Assembly (NCBI GenBank): GCA_013396995.1
Contig: VWZP01005667.1
Location: 1,012,107-1,076,106 of the forward strand
DNA: 64,000 nucleotides
Origin: Dicaeum eximium
Lineage: Eukaryota; Chordata; Aves; Passeriformes; Dicaeidae
Direction of reading: 5' to 3'
Shown here: positions 1-11,200 of the stretch, in pieces
Layout of the letters: each line of letters begins with the position of its first letter
How positions within the stretch are numbered: position 1 is the first letter of the stretch
Notes under the pieces: model-generated
Database searches by the model: none
The model's input: only the letters and a program-made list of their open reading frames with translations
What the model was told of the DNA's origin: nothing
Program-made: the position numbers and the translations under genes

Positions 1-1017
1 ATGAGGAGAGAAAGGCAGCTCAAGCAACAAATCAATTTTGTGTTCCACAGCATGACCTAGCACAGTGATCTTGCAGCTGCTTTTACATGCTGAAAGGGGG
101 GGAAATGCTGTCCTACAGTAACTATAACTCTGAGCAGAAATTAGATGTGTGGCAGGAGCAAACACTCCACAGTAAAGGCTTATCCCAGTGCAAAAATAAT
201 GGTATGTCTTCAAAATGAGTAAGTAAGCATTAAAATCCCTAACTACAAATGTTTCTGTAGTAGAGCAATGGCAGTAAGTGGGACATAAGCTGTTTTATTG
301 ACAAAGTAAATCTCATATTTTTTCCTGGGGGAAAAACCACAAATATTGATCAGAAAATAACATAGACCACTGGTCAAGTGCTTTTCCATGCAGAGCAGGT
401 GAAATCAGATCTACAGAATATCACTGTGGCCACATTCAGTAATTTATGCCTACAATTTAACTTCCAGTAAAGTTAATTACCCCTGTAAAGGAAATGGACT
501 TACCAGAAAAAACAGTTGTGCTATAATTAAATTAGTTTACTTCCTTTGTATAGATTATACAAAACACAAAGATATGCAGTTAAGGTGCAAAATTGCATGT
601 GAGTATACCCCGTGAGCATATCTTCTGCTGCATCCTAAATTTAATACTTCAGATTTGCCTTCAGTTTGTTATTGTGTGACTTCAGTTAAGTATGCAATAA
701 GGCAATTAGGAAATGACAAATTATAAACATCTTCAAATTCTAAACTAGTTCAAGTTCTAAAAAGAAAGAGCTACATGTGAACAAAATCAAATATTTTGGT
801 CCTTGAAATTATGAGTGAAGCATGGCATGTGTTACAAGACAGGCCTCAGACATAACTATCATAATTTTTTTTCTTTTAATGAAAGCAGAAGTTGCCTGTT
901 TGAATTTTTTTTGTTGTTGTTTTCTCTTTGGATATGACATGACACTGTGCCTAAAAAGTTATTTCTGAACTACATTTTGTAGTATAAAACTTACTGAACA
1001 TATTAACTGTTGTTTAT
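1..1017. other. AT-rich non-coding DNA, no gene recognised
   Basis: This stretch is AT-rich with many short A/T runs and no open frame of note. I see no splice-flanked coding segment and no recognisable repeat. In mammals the gene before GDPD2 is KIF4A on the same strand, but nothing here resembles a kinesin exon. It could be intergenic DNA or an intron or 3' UTR of an unseen neighbour. Confidence 0.6.
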
Positions 1018-1020
1018 CCT

Positions 1021-1703
1021 GACAAGAAGGACTTGGGGATGCTGGAGGACGAGAGGCTGGACAGGAGCCAGCCCTGTGCACTCACAGCCCAGAAAGCCAA
1101 GTGTGTCCTGGGCTGCAGCAAAAGCCCTGTGGGCAGCAGGGGAGGGAGGGAGGGGATTCTGCCCCTCTGCTCCACTCTGGTCAGACCCCAGCTGCAGTGC
1201 TGCCTCCAGCTCTGGGTCCCCAGCACAGGAGGGACATGGACCTGCTGGAGCAAGTCCAGAGAAGGCCACCAAGTTGATTAGAGGATGGAACACCTCTCCT
1301 AGGAGGAAAGGCTGAGAGAATTGGGATTGCTCAGCCTAGAGGAAAGAAGCCATCTGGATGACCTTATTGTGGCTTTCCAGTACCTGAAAGGAGCCCACAA
1401 GAAACAGAGGGAGGGACTTTTCACAAGATTCTGGAGTGCCTAGATCAGGGTGAATGGCTTCAGACTGAAAGACAGCAGGTTTAGATCAGATGTCAGGAAG
1501 AATTTCTTCACTGTGAGGGTGGTGAGGCACTGGTAGGTTGCCCAGAGGAGCTGTGGCTGCCCCATCCCTGGAAGAACTTGTCAGGTTGGATGGGGCTCTG
1601 AGAACCTGGTCTGGTGGAAGGTGTCCCTGCCCCTGGCAGGAGGGTTGGAACTGGATGGTCTTTAACATCACTTCCAAGTCAGACCATTCTATGATTCTGT
1701 GAT
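1021..1703 (+). mobile_element. CR1 non-LTR retrotransposon, 5'-truncated copy
   Basis: This is the 3' part of a CR1 LINE, the dominant retrotransposon family of birds. It holds the decayed end of the reverse-transcriptase frame and then the usual 3' UTR blocks: an AGAGGATGGAACACCTCTCC-like block, a GTACCTGAAAGGAGCC-like block, the GTGAGGGTGGTGAGGCACTGG block and the GGTGTCCCTGCCC block. It ends in the CR1 octamer tail ATTCTATGATTCTGTG at 1686-1701. As is normal for CR1 there is no poly(A) tail. The reading frame is broken, so the copy is dead. Confidence 0.93.
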
Positions 1704-3239
1704 CTACTGTGGCCTTGTGTTCTCTGTACCTTAATAAATCTCCACAAACCCTTGAGAGGGGTTGGATTCCTACAAAAACAGTGGGGCTAAACACTGCCCT
1801 GGTACAGTGCCCAGGCTGAGATCTGCTGTTACTGTGAGGCTTGAACTCTTAACACTCCTTAACATCTGATTCTCAGGGCTCCTATCACTCATCTCAATTA
1901 CAACAGTTAATGATTAGTACTCCTGAAAATCTGCTCCATGCTGGTTTCAAGTACACAGGAAATTAAACCGTCAAGGACCACCCGTGAAAAGTTTGGGTCA
2001 AGTGGTTTGCCTTGTGTCATACAAACTCCGTGATAAGGGCTGAAGTAAGTACAGTCATCCACAGAGGTTTTTCCTCAAGATGAATAATACTCTCACAATC
2101 TGCATTCCTGATCTCCTTAACTAAGCCCACTTCTGGAGAGGAAAAAAATCTGATTCAAAGCTTGTTCACGACAGACTTTAATTCTTTATAAGCTTCTGGC
2201 CTTTTGGAAAAAATTGAGACTACTACCATGATCATACACCCTCCCCTTAAGCAGGCAGTTTATTGTCTGATTAGTTCTTCCAAACAACTTATTTTCTTAA
2301 TGTGCCTATGCAGGACAACTTCAAAATGTACCAAAATCTATATTACTGCAGATTACCAGGAAGCAGCAACTTTAGATTAATGAGGGAGATCATTGCTTTG
2401 GTCTATCCGTTTATGTAGGTCTGCTACTAGCTGAGGTGGACTAGCTGCTACAGTCTGTGCCACTGGCTTTTAAAGTGTTAACAGAAAAGAAATTGTGAAA
2501 CTTAGTTTTTGTTGTCTATTACAAGCTGAAAGAGTGTGAAATAATGTTACACAAACCTGTATTGCCTTCTCCTTTTATTCGGGGTCCTATAGGAGATTAT
2601 GTGAAGGGAAAACATTCCCTAAAACAGGAATTCCCTAAAAAAGGAAAAGTCCTTTAAAAGGAGTATTTCTTGTTGACTGTGTGCAGTATAGTGAAAAACA
2701 GAAGTAACTGAAACAATAGCTTGCCTTTTTTTTCCTGAAAAAACCAGTTTGTGACCAGTTCAGTGGACAAACAGGAAGCTATTAAGTCACTTACACGTGC
2801 TGAAAATACCTGCTCTACCCACCAAGTTCAGAATCTAGGGAGATAACTTCATCTGCACTGTAATACACTGACATGTTTCTCTGCTTACTTAGAAGATTCT
2901 TCTCTGTGTTTTTATCGCTTTGCCATAATCTAAAAGAACACTCACAGATGCACCTTCACAAGTGAAGGCAGGACACAAACTCTATTTACATCAATGCAAC
3001 ACTTGATATTGTACGTGAGCTCATTCGACTGTGTTGACAGGAACATAATTTTCTGTCTTTTTCCCAACTAATTCTGGTGCCTCTGACTTCGTGGTGAGAC
3101 ACGTAGAGCTAAGCCAGCTTGATTATACATTCTGGTTGTTAGATTTAACTGTTCATCTGTGACTTGGCTCCTGGAGATCAGCCTTAGCTGGCAGGGAAGC
3201 AGATGTTGACAATACCCACGTTTATGTCAGTCTGCTGGG
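1704..3239. other. AT-rich non-coding DNA, no gene recognised
   Basis: A mostly AT-rich stretch between the CR1 copy and the GC-rich minisatellite. It has no long open frame in any direction and no repeat I recognise. Base composition shifts abruptly to GC-rich at about 3.2 kb. Confidence 0.6.
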
Positions 3240-3611
3240 CTCGGTGTTGCGCCCCGAGCTGAGCTCTGTCCTCTGGGAATCAAATCTGAGCTGGGCTCTG
3301 TGCTTTGGGTCACACCCATAAACTCAGTTCTGCCATAGGGTTTAGCCCTGTCCTTTGGGTCACACCTGTGCGCTCAGCCCTGTCCTCTGTGTCACAGCCC
3401 CGGCTCAGCGCTGTCCTTTAGGCGACACCCCCAGGCTCAGCGCTGTCCCCTGTGTCACAGCCCCGGCTCAGCGCTGTCCTTTAGGTGACACCCCCCGGCT
3501 CAGCGCTGTCCCCTGTGTCACAGCCCCGGCTCAGCGCTGTCCTTTAGGTGACACCCCCAGGCTCAGCGCTGTCCCCTGTGTCACAGCCCCGGCTCAGCGC
3601 GGTCCTTTCTG
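3240..3611. repeat. GC-rich minisatellite with 31/32-bp units in a 63-bp higher-order repeat
   Basis: The 11-mer CAGCGCTGTCC occurs at 3406, 3438, 3469, 3501, 3532 and 3564, with a one-base variant at 3595. The spacing alternates 32, 31, 32, 31, 32, 31. One half-unit continues with TTTAGGTGACACCCCC and the other with CCTGTGTCACAGCCCC, so the true period is 63 bp in about three near-identical copies. Decayed copies extend upstream to about 3240. The open frame across it encodes a repetitive peptide, which is a by-product of the repeat and not taken as a gene. Confidence 0.92.
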
Positions 3612-3639
3612 ACAGGCCCGAACCTCAGGTTCTCCCTCA

Positions 3640-4050
3640 GCAGCAGCAGCAGCAGCGCGGGCCGAGGGCGCCGTCTGGTGGCCGCGCAGCGGCAGTGCCC
3701 GGTGCTCTCGCCGCCCGGTGCCGGTGGCCCGCATGGCTCCCGCCCCTCACAGCCACGCTGCGGGGCCGCTGCCCCGCCTCGCCAGAGCCGCCTCACGTGG
3801 GGGATTAGGAAATGGCTCCGCTCGGCCCCACCGCCGCCCCGTCCCCCCAGCCGCCGTGCCGGGCGGGAGGGGCTGGCGCCGCTCTGCCGCCGTCGCGTGG
3901 GCAGAGGCGGCGCTGCAGGCGCGGGCGGTCCCCGGGCTGCGGCTCCGTGCGGAGCGCCGGGCGGGAACAGCGGGGCTCCCCCGGGAAATGCGCTCCCCCC
4001 GGCGCGGTCAGACGGTGGCCAGGCCCCCGGGGAGCCACCTGTCCCGCTGC
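3640..4050. promoter_or_regulatory. CpG island (promoter-like), gene unknown
   Basis: Dense CpG and GC-rich sequence starts directly after the minisatellite. It holds an E-box in a USF/TFE-type context (TCACGTGG, about 3792-3799) and a CTCF-like site at 3668-3681. No coding exon is recognisable on either strand. The open frames here are the stop-poor kind expected in GC-rich DNA. It could be a distal GDPD2 promoter, the promoter of an unseen gene on the minus strand, or an insulator element. Confidence 0.6.
3668..3681 (-). promoter_or_regulatory. CTCF-like binding site
   Basis: Read on the minus strand the 14-mer is CCACCAGACGGCGC. That differs at one position from the core CTCF pattern CCASYAGRKGGCRS. 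It lies at the boundary between the minisatellite and the CpG island. Motif reading only. Confidence 0.4.
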
Positions 4051-5095
4051 TCTGTCTGCCCGGCGTGTCTCTTCCATAAGCTTTGCCTCACACCGCTTTT
4101 TGATCTCCGGAGTTCTGCTGCAACCTCCCCTCCTCTAGTATCTCCTTAGTCTCTTTATTCATACTCGGTTTTCCCCTACGCGCTGCCTAAGATGTTTCGT
4201 GGCTTAAGTGACCCTTCACCTCACTTCTGTGCTCACAACTTCATCTCCTTAAAACCTGCAATCCGATCCCTGGCAGTCAATCTTCTACCCCATAAAATGG
4301 GCTCTCGGCATCCCAGGGACTTCCCTGGGCTGCAGGTCCGCTGGGGAGGCTCGGGCCCACAGCTTTGCTCTTCGTGTCTGGTCTGTGTCAGAGTCGGCAG
4401 AACACACGGATGCGGGAGGTGAACCTCACTGCCAAACTCTTCACATCTGACAAAATCTGGGTGTGCAGGGCTGCTTGCTTGTCTGAGGGCTATTCCTGCC
4501 CGTTGCAATGCTTTCAGCTTACTTCTTTGGGTGCAGGGCAATGGGTGTTCCTGCACAAACCGTCCTGCAGTGCTCCAGACCCTCCAGTGATAAGGCCTTA
4601 CCTAATCAGCACATTCCATGGAGCTGCTCAAGAAGTTGTGCCGAAGCTGTTAACAGTAGTGTGGAACAGGATCAGCTAAGGGCTGAGTGCTGAGGCTTCT
4701 GCCTAAATCGGCAGTTGCTATGTCACTGCAGAATGCCACCACCTCCCTATAAATCAGCTTTCTCAGATCCTTTGCAAGTGGCAGAAGATCAGAGGGGTCC
4801 CCTGAGATCACAGGCAATGACGGATCAATGCAGTGACGCAGAGAAGTCTGAGTGCCCATCGTGCATCCTGGCTCAGCAGGAGCAGAGACCTGGAGTAGTG
4901 TGGGGGACAGCTGTGCTGTGCCACAGGGAGGGAAGGGGAAGATGGAAGGCATCAGCCCACCCATCTTCAGGTGGCATCAGGCCTGTTTAGAGCCTCCTTT
5001 CATCTGCTGCTTTAGCTAAGTTCAGATGCACTGGTTCGGCAGGATTTCTGTCGGCTCAAGGCAAGAAAAGCACTTTTACTTCTGTGCTTCTGCCT
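4051..5095. other. Non-coding stretch between two CpG islands
   Basis: Mixed composition DNA with only short chance open frames. I see no exon or known repeat in it. Confidence 0.55.
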
Positions 5096-5640
5096 TCAAA
5101 GCCGGGCCGGCCGCGGTGACCTGGGCTGTGTGTGTCCGGCCTTCCTCTGCCGGGAAGGGAAAAGTCCCCTTTTGTCCGAGGGGCTCCCACAGCTCAAAGG
5201 CGCGGCGATGCACGAAGCTCTGCCTCCATCTCCCGGGAGCTTTCCCTGGAGTCTCGGTCTGCCTGGACGTGGCCTGCCTGCAAACTCCTTTGCGCCGCGA
5301 CGCGTGACGGCCCCGGGGCCCCTTCCCCCTCTCCCCGCGGCTGCACCGGGCCCGCCCTGACCCCGGCCCGGCCCCCCGCCCCGCTCCGCTCCGCTCCGCT
5401 CGGAGCGCAGTCTGCCCGCCTCTGCCGGCCTGTGCGGACCTGCCGCGGGGCCGGGGCACACCCAGCGGGGTGTGAGCGCAGCGGGAGCCGAGTGCTGGCA
5501 CGCATGGGCCCGGGGAGAGCCCAGCCCCGCGCTCACCTGGCCCGGCTGCGGGAGCCCGACATCCGCGGGGAGCAGGTATTTCGTCCCGGGCTGGCTGCCC
5601 CGCCGTGGGGATGCTGTCTGTCCTGAGCTGGCAGGGCGGC
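5096..5640 (+). promoter_or_regulatory. GDPD2: CpG island, candidate GDPD2 promoter and 5' UTR exon
   Basis: A strong CpG island with GC boxes and a CCGCT tandem run at about 5380-5400. It is the nearest CpG island upstream of the GDPD2 start codon at 8141. That start codon sits 35 bases inside an exon whose splice acceptor is at 8104-8105, so at least one non-coding exon must lie upstream. A possible donor after GAGCAG (exon end 5575, then GTATTT) is one candidate, but GTATTT is a weak donor. A 24-codon open frame from ATG 5504 reaches that donor and would hit a stop soon after joining to 8106, so it could act only as an upstream open frame. Confidence 0.5.
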
Positions 5641-8105
5641 ACGGGGAGGGGGGGATCGTCCCGGCTCCGCGGGAAGCTCAGGGGGGAAGGAAGGGGCTTG
5701 CCCGCGTTGTTCCCACGCTCTGGAGAGCAGGAACGGGGAGCCCGGGACGGGGTGCCAGGGCATGAGACTTAAGCGTGGGGGACGTGGGCCACGCTGTGCT
5801 GCTCTTGCTGTTTTGGGGTCGCCCTGTGCCCCATGCTGAGCCCGTGTTCTGTTCTCCATCCTACAAGGAAAGAGAACAGCGGGGTTAGGCACCAGCTCCT
5901 GCTGACCTGCCCGGTGGCTCACAGCCTGAGCTGGCTCAGCTCGGCTCCTCCAGGACAAGGGGATCGTGATCTGCATATGGCACCTGCTTGCCCTGTGCGG
6001 GCACAGAGTCCTTGTGAGGCTATCAGCAGCCGCTGCCGTGCCGGTGACTGTGGCAATGGGTTTGTCACCCCTTCCGATCCCTGTGCCTCGCACCCCAGGG
6101 CTGTGAGTGCCGCGGGGGTTGTTAGGTGGGAGCTAAAGGAGGGCTCCTTCCAGCCACGATGGACCCCCGGCTCCCACTCTGCTCCTCTCCCACTGGAGCA
6201 GAAGCTCAGCAGGGTCTGGTGTGTGCCTATCCCTGCTCTGCCTGGGATGTGTGCCCTGCACAGGGGTGTTGTGCCGTAATCACTGATGCTACTGCTGCTA
6301 CTGCGTTGGGGCAGATTTGTGACCAGTCCTGTGCCACTCTCTGCCAAGCTCCAGCCTTGGCAGCAGCAGTCCCTTGGAGCAGCTGAGTGCTGAATTGCAG
6401 CTGGTGCCCACAGCCACTCCTCCTGTACTGTGTACCCTGCGTGGGAGCCTGCCAAGAGCTGCTGACACCAGTGCTCTGCCCGTGGGAGCAGTGACACGGG
6501 ACAGGGTGACTCCAAGTGAAAGCTCGCTGAGCCCACTGGGCTCTGGTGGAAGTGATGACTCTGCTTCTGGTGACAGCAGGGGTATGAGCCTGCAGCCAGA
6601 GCCCCTGGGCATCAGGAAGGGAAATATCTGCAACTGTGGCTTCCTGTACTTGTGTTAAGGCTGACTCCCCCAGTTCCATCGCTGAGCAGGTCACAGCTGC
6701 TGGTCTGGTGCCTAGAAGGTGAAGGGGGCCTCAGATGTAGGGCTGTGTTTTGCTGCTCATCATCCTCTGTGCCTTGGCTGGCTGGACCTGTTGATGGCAG
6801 CCCCAGCACGTCCCCCAGCCTGCAGAAGCTGCCTGGCAGGGATGGGGTGCTGCTCTCGGGGTGGCACCTGCCTGTGCATGACCCTGTGCTCTGTGTGGGT
6901 TCTAGGGCAGGCTCTGCACCCCTGCCCTGGAGACCCCCACAGGGTGGTATTTAGGAACAAGTGACAGGCTGCGGTGCTGCCCTGCTACAGGGGCAGACCA
7001 GGCTGAGCTTGGCCACTAGGGCATGCAGCTGCCAAGCTAGGGCACGGCAGAGCTGCTCTGGTCTGGCTGGCTGGGCCAGGGAGGAGCTGGGCTAGCTCTG
7101 CTCCCTCTCCACAGCCCAGATTGGAATGGTGCACTGCTCTGTGAGGCACACCACTGCCTCCAACATTGGAGAGGATGTGGTCAGCTGGCTCTCATGCCTG
7201 GCTCAGTGCTCACAGTGAAATGAGAGCCAGGCTTAATCTGCAGGGTGATAGTGTTGCATGCTGTGCCTAGCCTGTTGGGGAGGTTGGAGTGAGGAGGAGG
7301 AGCAGCTCCACAGCAGGACAAGTAATAGTAAAGATGGGATTTCTCTGGATGGATCGAGGAAGACCTTGTTTTGGGCTCCCTGCTTCTTCCAGCCAAACAC
7401 CAGGAATCTGGGCATCACAGCAAAGCATCCTGGCTCTCTCCCCTTGCCAGTGCTTGGGGAGCTCAGTGGTGGCCCTGCACCCAGCCTGGATCTCTGTGAC
7501 TGTAGAATGGGTTTCCCCACAAGCACCTGGACCAAAGCCATCCAGTGCCTGCTCAGCTGCAGCTCTTCCAGCCACACTTGGGATTCTTTGATGTGCAGGT
7601 TGAGCTAAGGGGCTGCCAGGATGGTGCTGCAGCAGCAAGGACCTGGACTTAGGAGTCAGAACATGAGCTTCCCAGGCTGTTGCATGTACCCCCAGCTGCA
7701 AGCAGGAGCCCCAGGCCGTGGCATGGCACTGGACAGTCCTTGCAGGTGGAGAAGCCTTGACAGACTGGTAGGCTGCTTGCCCCTGGAGCCTGCACAGTGG
7801 TCCTGGCTCCCAGGCAGAGTGCTGAACCATGGGCTGGGGAGCAGGCCCTGCTCCCTGCCAGCTCCAGGCTTGTTCCAGCTTGTTGGGTGAAGGGTCCCAG
7901 CACAGCCTGCTGAACAGGTTGGGCTGCACCCTGTGCTGCTTCTTCCCCTGCCACCATGACTTGCCTGGGGACACAACCAGCAGCCCCACTATGTCCCAGC
8001 ACTCTGGGCCACCTGCCAGGATACCTGGGCACAAAATACTTCAGTGCTCCATCCCCATGGGATGCTGCGAGGTCTGTGCTAACGCACTGTGTGTATCCCC
8101 CACAG
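5641..8105 (+). other. GDPD2: Probable first intron of GDPD2
   Basis: Between the CpG island and the acceptor at 8104-8105. I see no coding exon or familiar repeat; the open frames on both strands are short and unrelated to known proteins. The intron assignment depends on the first exon being upstream, which the acceptor implies but does not locate. Confidence 0.45.
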
Positions 8106-8140
8106 GACACCTGACCTTTGCTCTGGGACAGCCTGCTGCC

Positions 8141-8254
8141 ATGGCAGACCCCCCTGGCTGCTGCTCTACCTGTGCCACCTGCCTGCTCTGCCCCTACAGC
8201 TGCCAGTGGATCACTGCCAAGAAGGAGAAGAGGAAGGGCCTGAGAACCACCAAG
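8141..8254 (+). CDS. GDPD2: GDPD2 coding exon 1 (cytoplasmic N-terminus)
   Basis: The exon begins at 8106 after a CCCCACAG acceptor, has 35 bases of 5' UTR, and starts at ATG 8141 (CTGCCATGG, a good Kozak context). It encodes 38 residues with cysteine clusters (GCCSTCATC) and a basic tail before membrane segment 1. It ends in phase 0 at a GTGATA donor. Confidence 0.92.
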
Positions 8255-11200
8255 GTGATACCTGAGTGATGCTGAGCTGGGGCTTGCCCGCCCGTTTGTG
8301 GGGGTCTCAGAGTGGTGGCTGGGGTGGGGAAGGGCTCTGGCTGGGATGCTCAGTCCAGACACTGAGCTGCTGGCCTCCTTGCTGCTGCTCCTGCTTCCCA
8401 GGGCTGAGCCCCAGGAAAGCTGGGGTGCTACCTGGCACCCTCACTGTCCAGGAGCTGCCCTGCTCTGGAGCAGTGAGGGGGTGAGCTGTGTTCCTGCTGG
8501 GTGACAAGAAGGGTAGAGCAGCATTAGTGTACAGCTGCAGTGGGGCTTGCACGTGCCTGGGGCGGAGCAGAGCCCTAGGGCTGAGCTGGCAGCAGGTCCC
8601 AGGGCACCTGGCCAGGCACGTGGGAGACACAGTTCCTGGGCTGGGTGTGGCCCCACCAGGAGGGTGTCCCCAGCAATTTGTAACCTGGGAGTGGTGAGGC
8701 CCTGGGATTCTCTGAGGTCTCCGACTCCCATGGGAGTGGCTCTGCCGCTGCTTGTCCTGTCTTGCCTGGAATGTACAAATAAGCCTGCGTTGCTAGGTGT
8801 CCCTCTGGCACCTGTGGCACCCCTCACCTCCCCCACACACGTGGGACTAGTGGCTGTGGACAACGTAGCTGGACCCAAGTCTGCAGACTCACCACTACAA
8901 GGGCAGTTCTGAGGCCCTGCACCTCTCTCTGCCCAGCCCACGGATCATCCAGCTAGAAGGGAAAGGGGTCTGGCTCCCTGCCCCTTCTTATGTCCAAAGT
9001 CCCAGCCTCTTCCCATGGAGTGCTGCATGGGAGGCAGTCTGGCCACAGGGGCTATCCTCCCCAGCCTGGCATAGGAAGATTTTTAGTTTGTTGTAGGACA
9101 TGCTGATCCATCTTTCTGTAGCGTGGGTCCAGCCAGAAGAGCCAGCCAGGGTAGCTCTGGTCCCTCTCCATGTGGCAGATCAGTGCCTGGACCCCTGGGT
9201 CATTGCCTGCTGTGACCCCCTGTGCTCCTAGGGGTCTCAGAAGCCTGGCTGGGGGCTAGGTGCCCTGAGGGTACGTGTATAACTCTCATCTCTGGCTTTC
9301 AGTATGACTGCAGCTGGTTCCTTTTCCTCTTCTGCGTCTTCCTCTTCACGCTGGTGTGGCTCTACTTCGCCATCATCATCCTCAATGATTTCCACAACTT
9401 CAACGAGTGAGTAGGATCCCACATCCAGCCTTGTTCCCCGCGTCACCCCTGCCTCTCTGACCGTCCCCTTTGCTGGCAGATTCATCTTCAGGCAGAGGAA
9501 GCTGTGGCTAGACTGGTCCCTGGTCCTGCTCATAGCCACGGCTGTGCTGATCAGCTACTCGTCTGTGCTGCTGGTGAGCCCTCCTGATCCCATGGGCTGG
9601 GGGAATGGATCTGTGCTGAGCACAGGCTGCCGTGGGCTGGGGGGATCTGCAGCATCTGGAGCCGGGTCAGCCTGAGCACGGCCAGAGCCCCTGCCTGTGC
9701 CAGGGGCCCCGGGCTTCTGTGGCTGAGTCCCGTGCCCTGTGAGGGGTGGGTGTGGGGTACAGCCCAGCTCTGACAGCTCCTTGCCCTCGCAGGTCCTCGC
9801 TTTGTGCCTGCAGCTCTGCGGCCAGCCCTTGAAGCTACACTGGGTGCACAAGGTGAGAGACTGGAGGTGCAGGGAGGTGGTGCCTGCCCTGGCTGCTCTT
9901 GCACCTTCAGGAGCTGGGACCAGCCTACAGGGGCTGTGTATGGCTGCTGTGACCCACTAAGTGGCTGTGTGTCCCCGCTGAGCTGGGCTGCAGCTGTCAG
10001 TTCCTCGGCCAGATGTCTCTGGGATGTGAATATTCCCAGTGCTCAGAGCATGGAGCACAGAGCTCAGCTGCAAACCCAGACAGGGAAACTGGGGTATCAG
10101 AGCTTGCAGGGGTTCATAAGGAAGGGATGGAGGACTCTGCCTGACCTGCAAGATGCTGTGTGCTCCCCTAACTGCCCTGTGTGTGCCCCACAGATCCTGC
10201 TGATCCTAACTGCCCTGGTGGTGGTTGCAGCCTTCACAGGGCTGGGAATAAAGTGGGCGGAGGAGTGGAAAAGTGCACGTATCTCCCTGCAGGTGAGTCA
10301 CCTCGACAGCAGGGACTCCCCCGCTGTACCCAGTGCCTGATCTGTGGGGTTGAGCTGAAGGCTGCTGACTGAAGTCCCCAGCATGGCTGTGTGCACTGAG
10401 GGTTAATGCCCTGCCCTTGACTTCTGCCTGGCCAGGCAAGGTGCTCCTTCTGCCCCTGCAGTCCTGCCTGGAGCAGCTGCCACCAAACTGATGAATGGTG
10501 GCTGGACCAGAGCAGGGAGTCTGTTCTGTCCCCCAGGAGCCTGTCCCTGCCTGGCACTGCGGATCCTCCAGCAGTACTGGCTGCAGGGGCAGATCCCTGG
10601 CATTGGAGCATGTGTATTTTGGGGACAGGGACTGGTGCTGGCTGACACCCTGGGTTTTTTTTGCCTCCCCAGGCAACAGGTCCCTTCCTGCACATTGGAG
10701 CTGTGGGGGGAATGACGCTCCTTGCCTGGCCCCTGGCCAGCTTCATCTACCGCACACGCAGTACAGGTAATCCCCCTCCAAGGTCTGCACTTGTCACCTT
10801 GGCTGTGCCCTGCTTCCTGCCACCCAGCTGAGCAGCACTGTTGGCAGAGTGGTGCTCGGGGAGCATCAGTGCAGTAGTGGAACAGGTCTCCAGTGTGGTA
10901 GTAATGCCTGCTCTTGGCTGCTTCTCATGACCAGCCCTTGTTACAGCTTCAGCCCTCCCTGCGTTGCAGCTGAAGGAGGGCTACTGGTGGCAGAGTTCTG
11001 CAGAAGTGCTGAGTTGGGCAAGGGCACTTAGTGGGACAAGAAAAAATCTGCAGTGTTCCTGAGGCTGAGGGTGCAATGTGTGACCTAGGGCAACGACAGG
11101 TTAATGCCAGGTGAAGCATCACGAATGCTTTGTGACCTGCAAAATCCTTCCTTTGTACCTCATTCCCTCTAACTTCTGTCTCTGCCTGCAGGTCTCAAGG

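Noticed and set aside
3355..3612. Repetitive 85-residue open frame over the minisatellite
   Set aside because: The repeat peptide follows directly from the DNA tandem array; there is no start context, splice site or family match.
3581..4149. Several open frames on both strands in the 3.6-4.1 kb CpG island
   Set aside because: GC-rich DNA is poor in stop codons and gives overlapping frames on all strands. None shows a known domain.
5076..5642. 188-residue minus-strand frame in the 5.1 kb CpG island
   Set aside because: Its composition is only Arg, Gly, Pro and Ala, and it overlaps other open frames equally well; it is an artefact of CpG richness.
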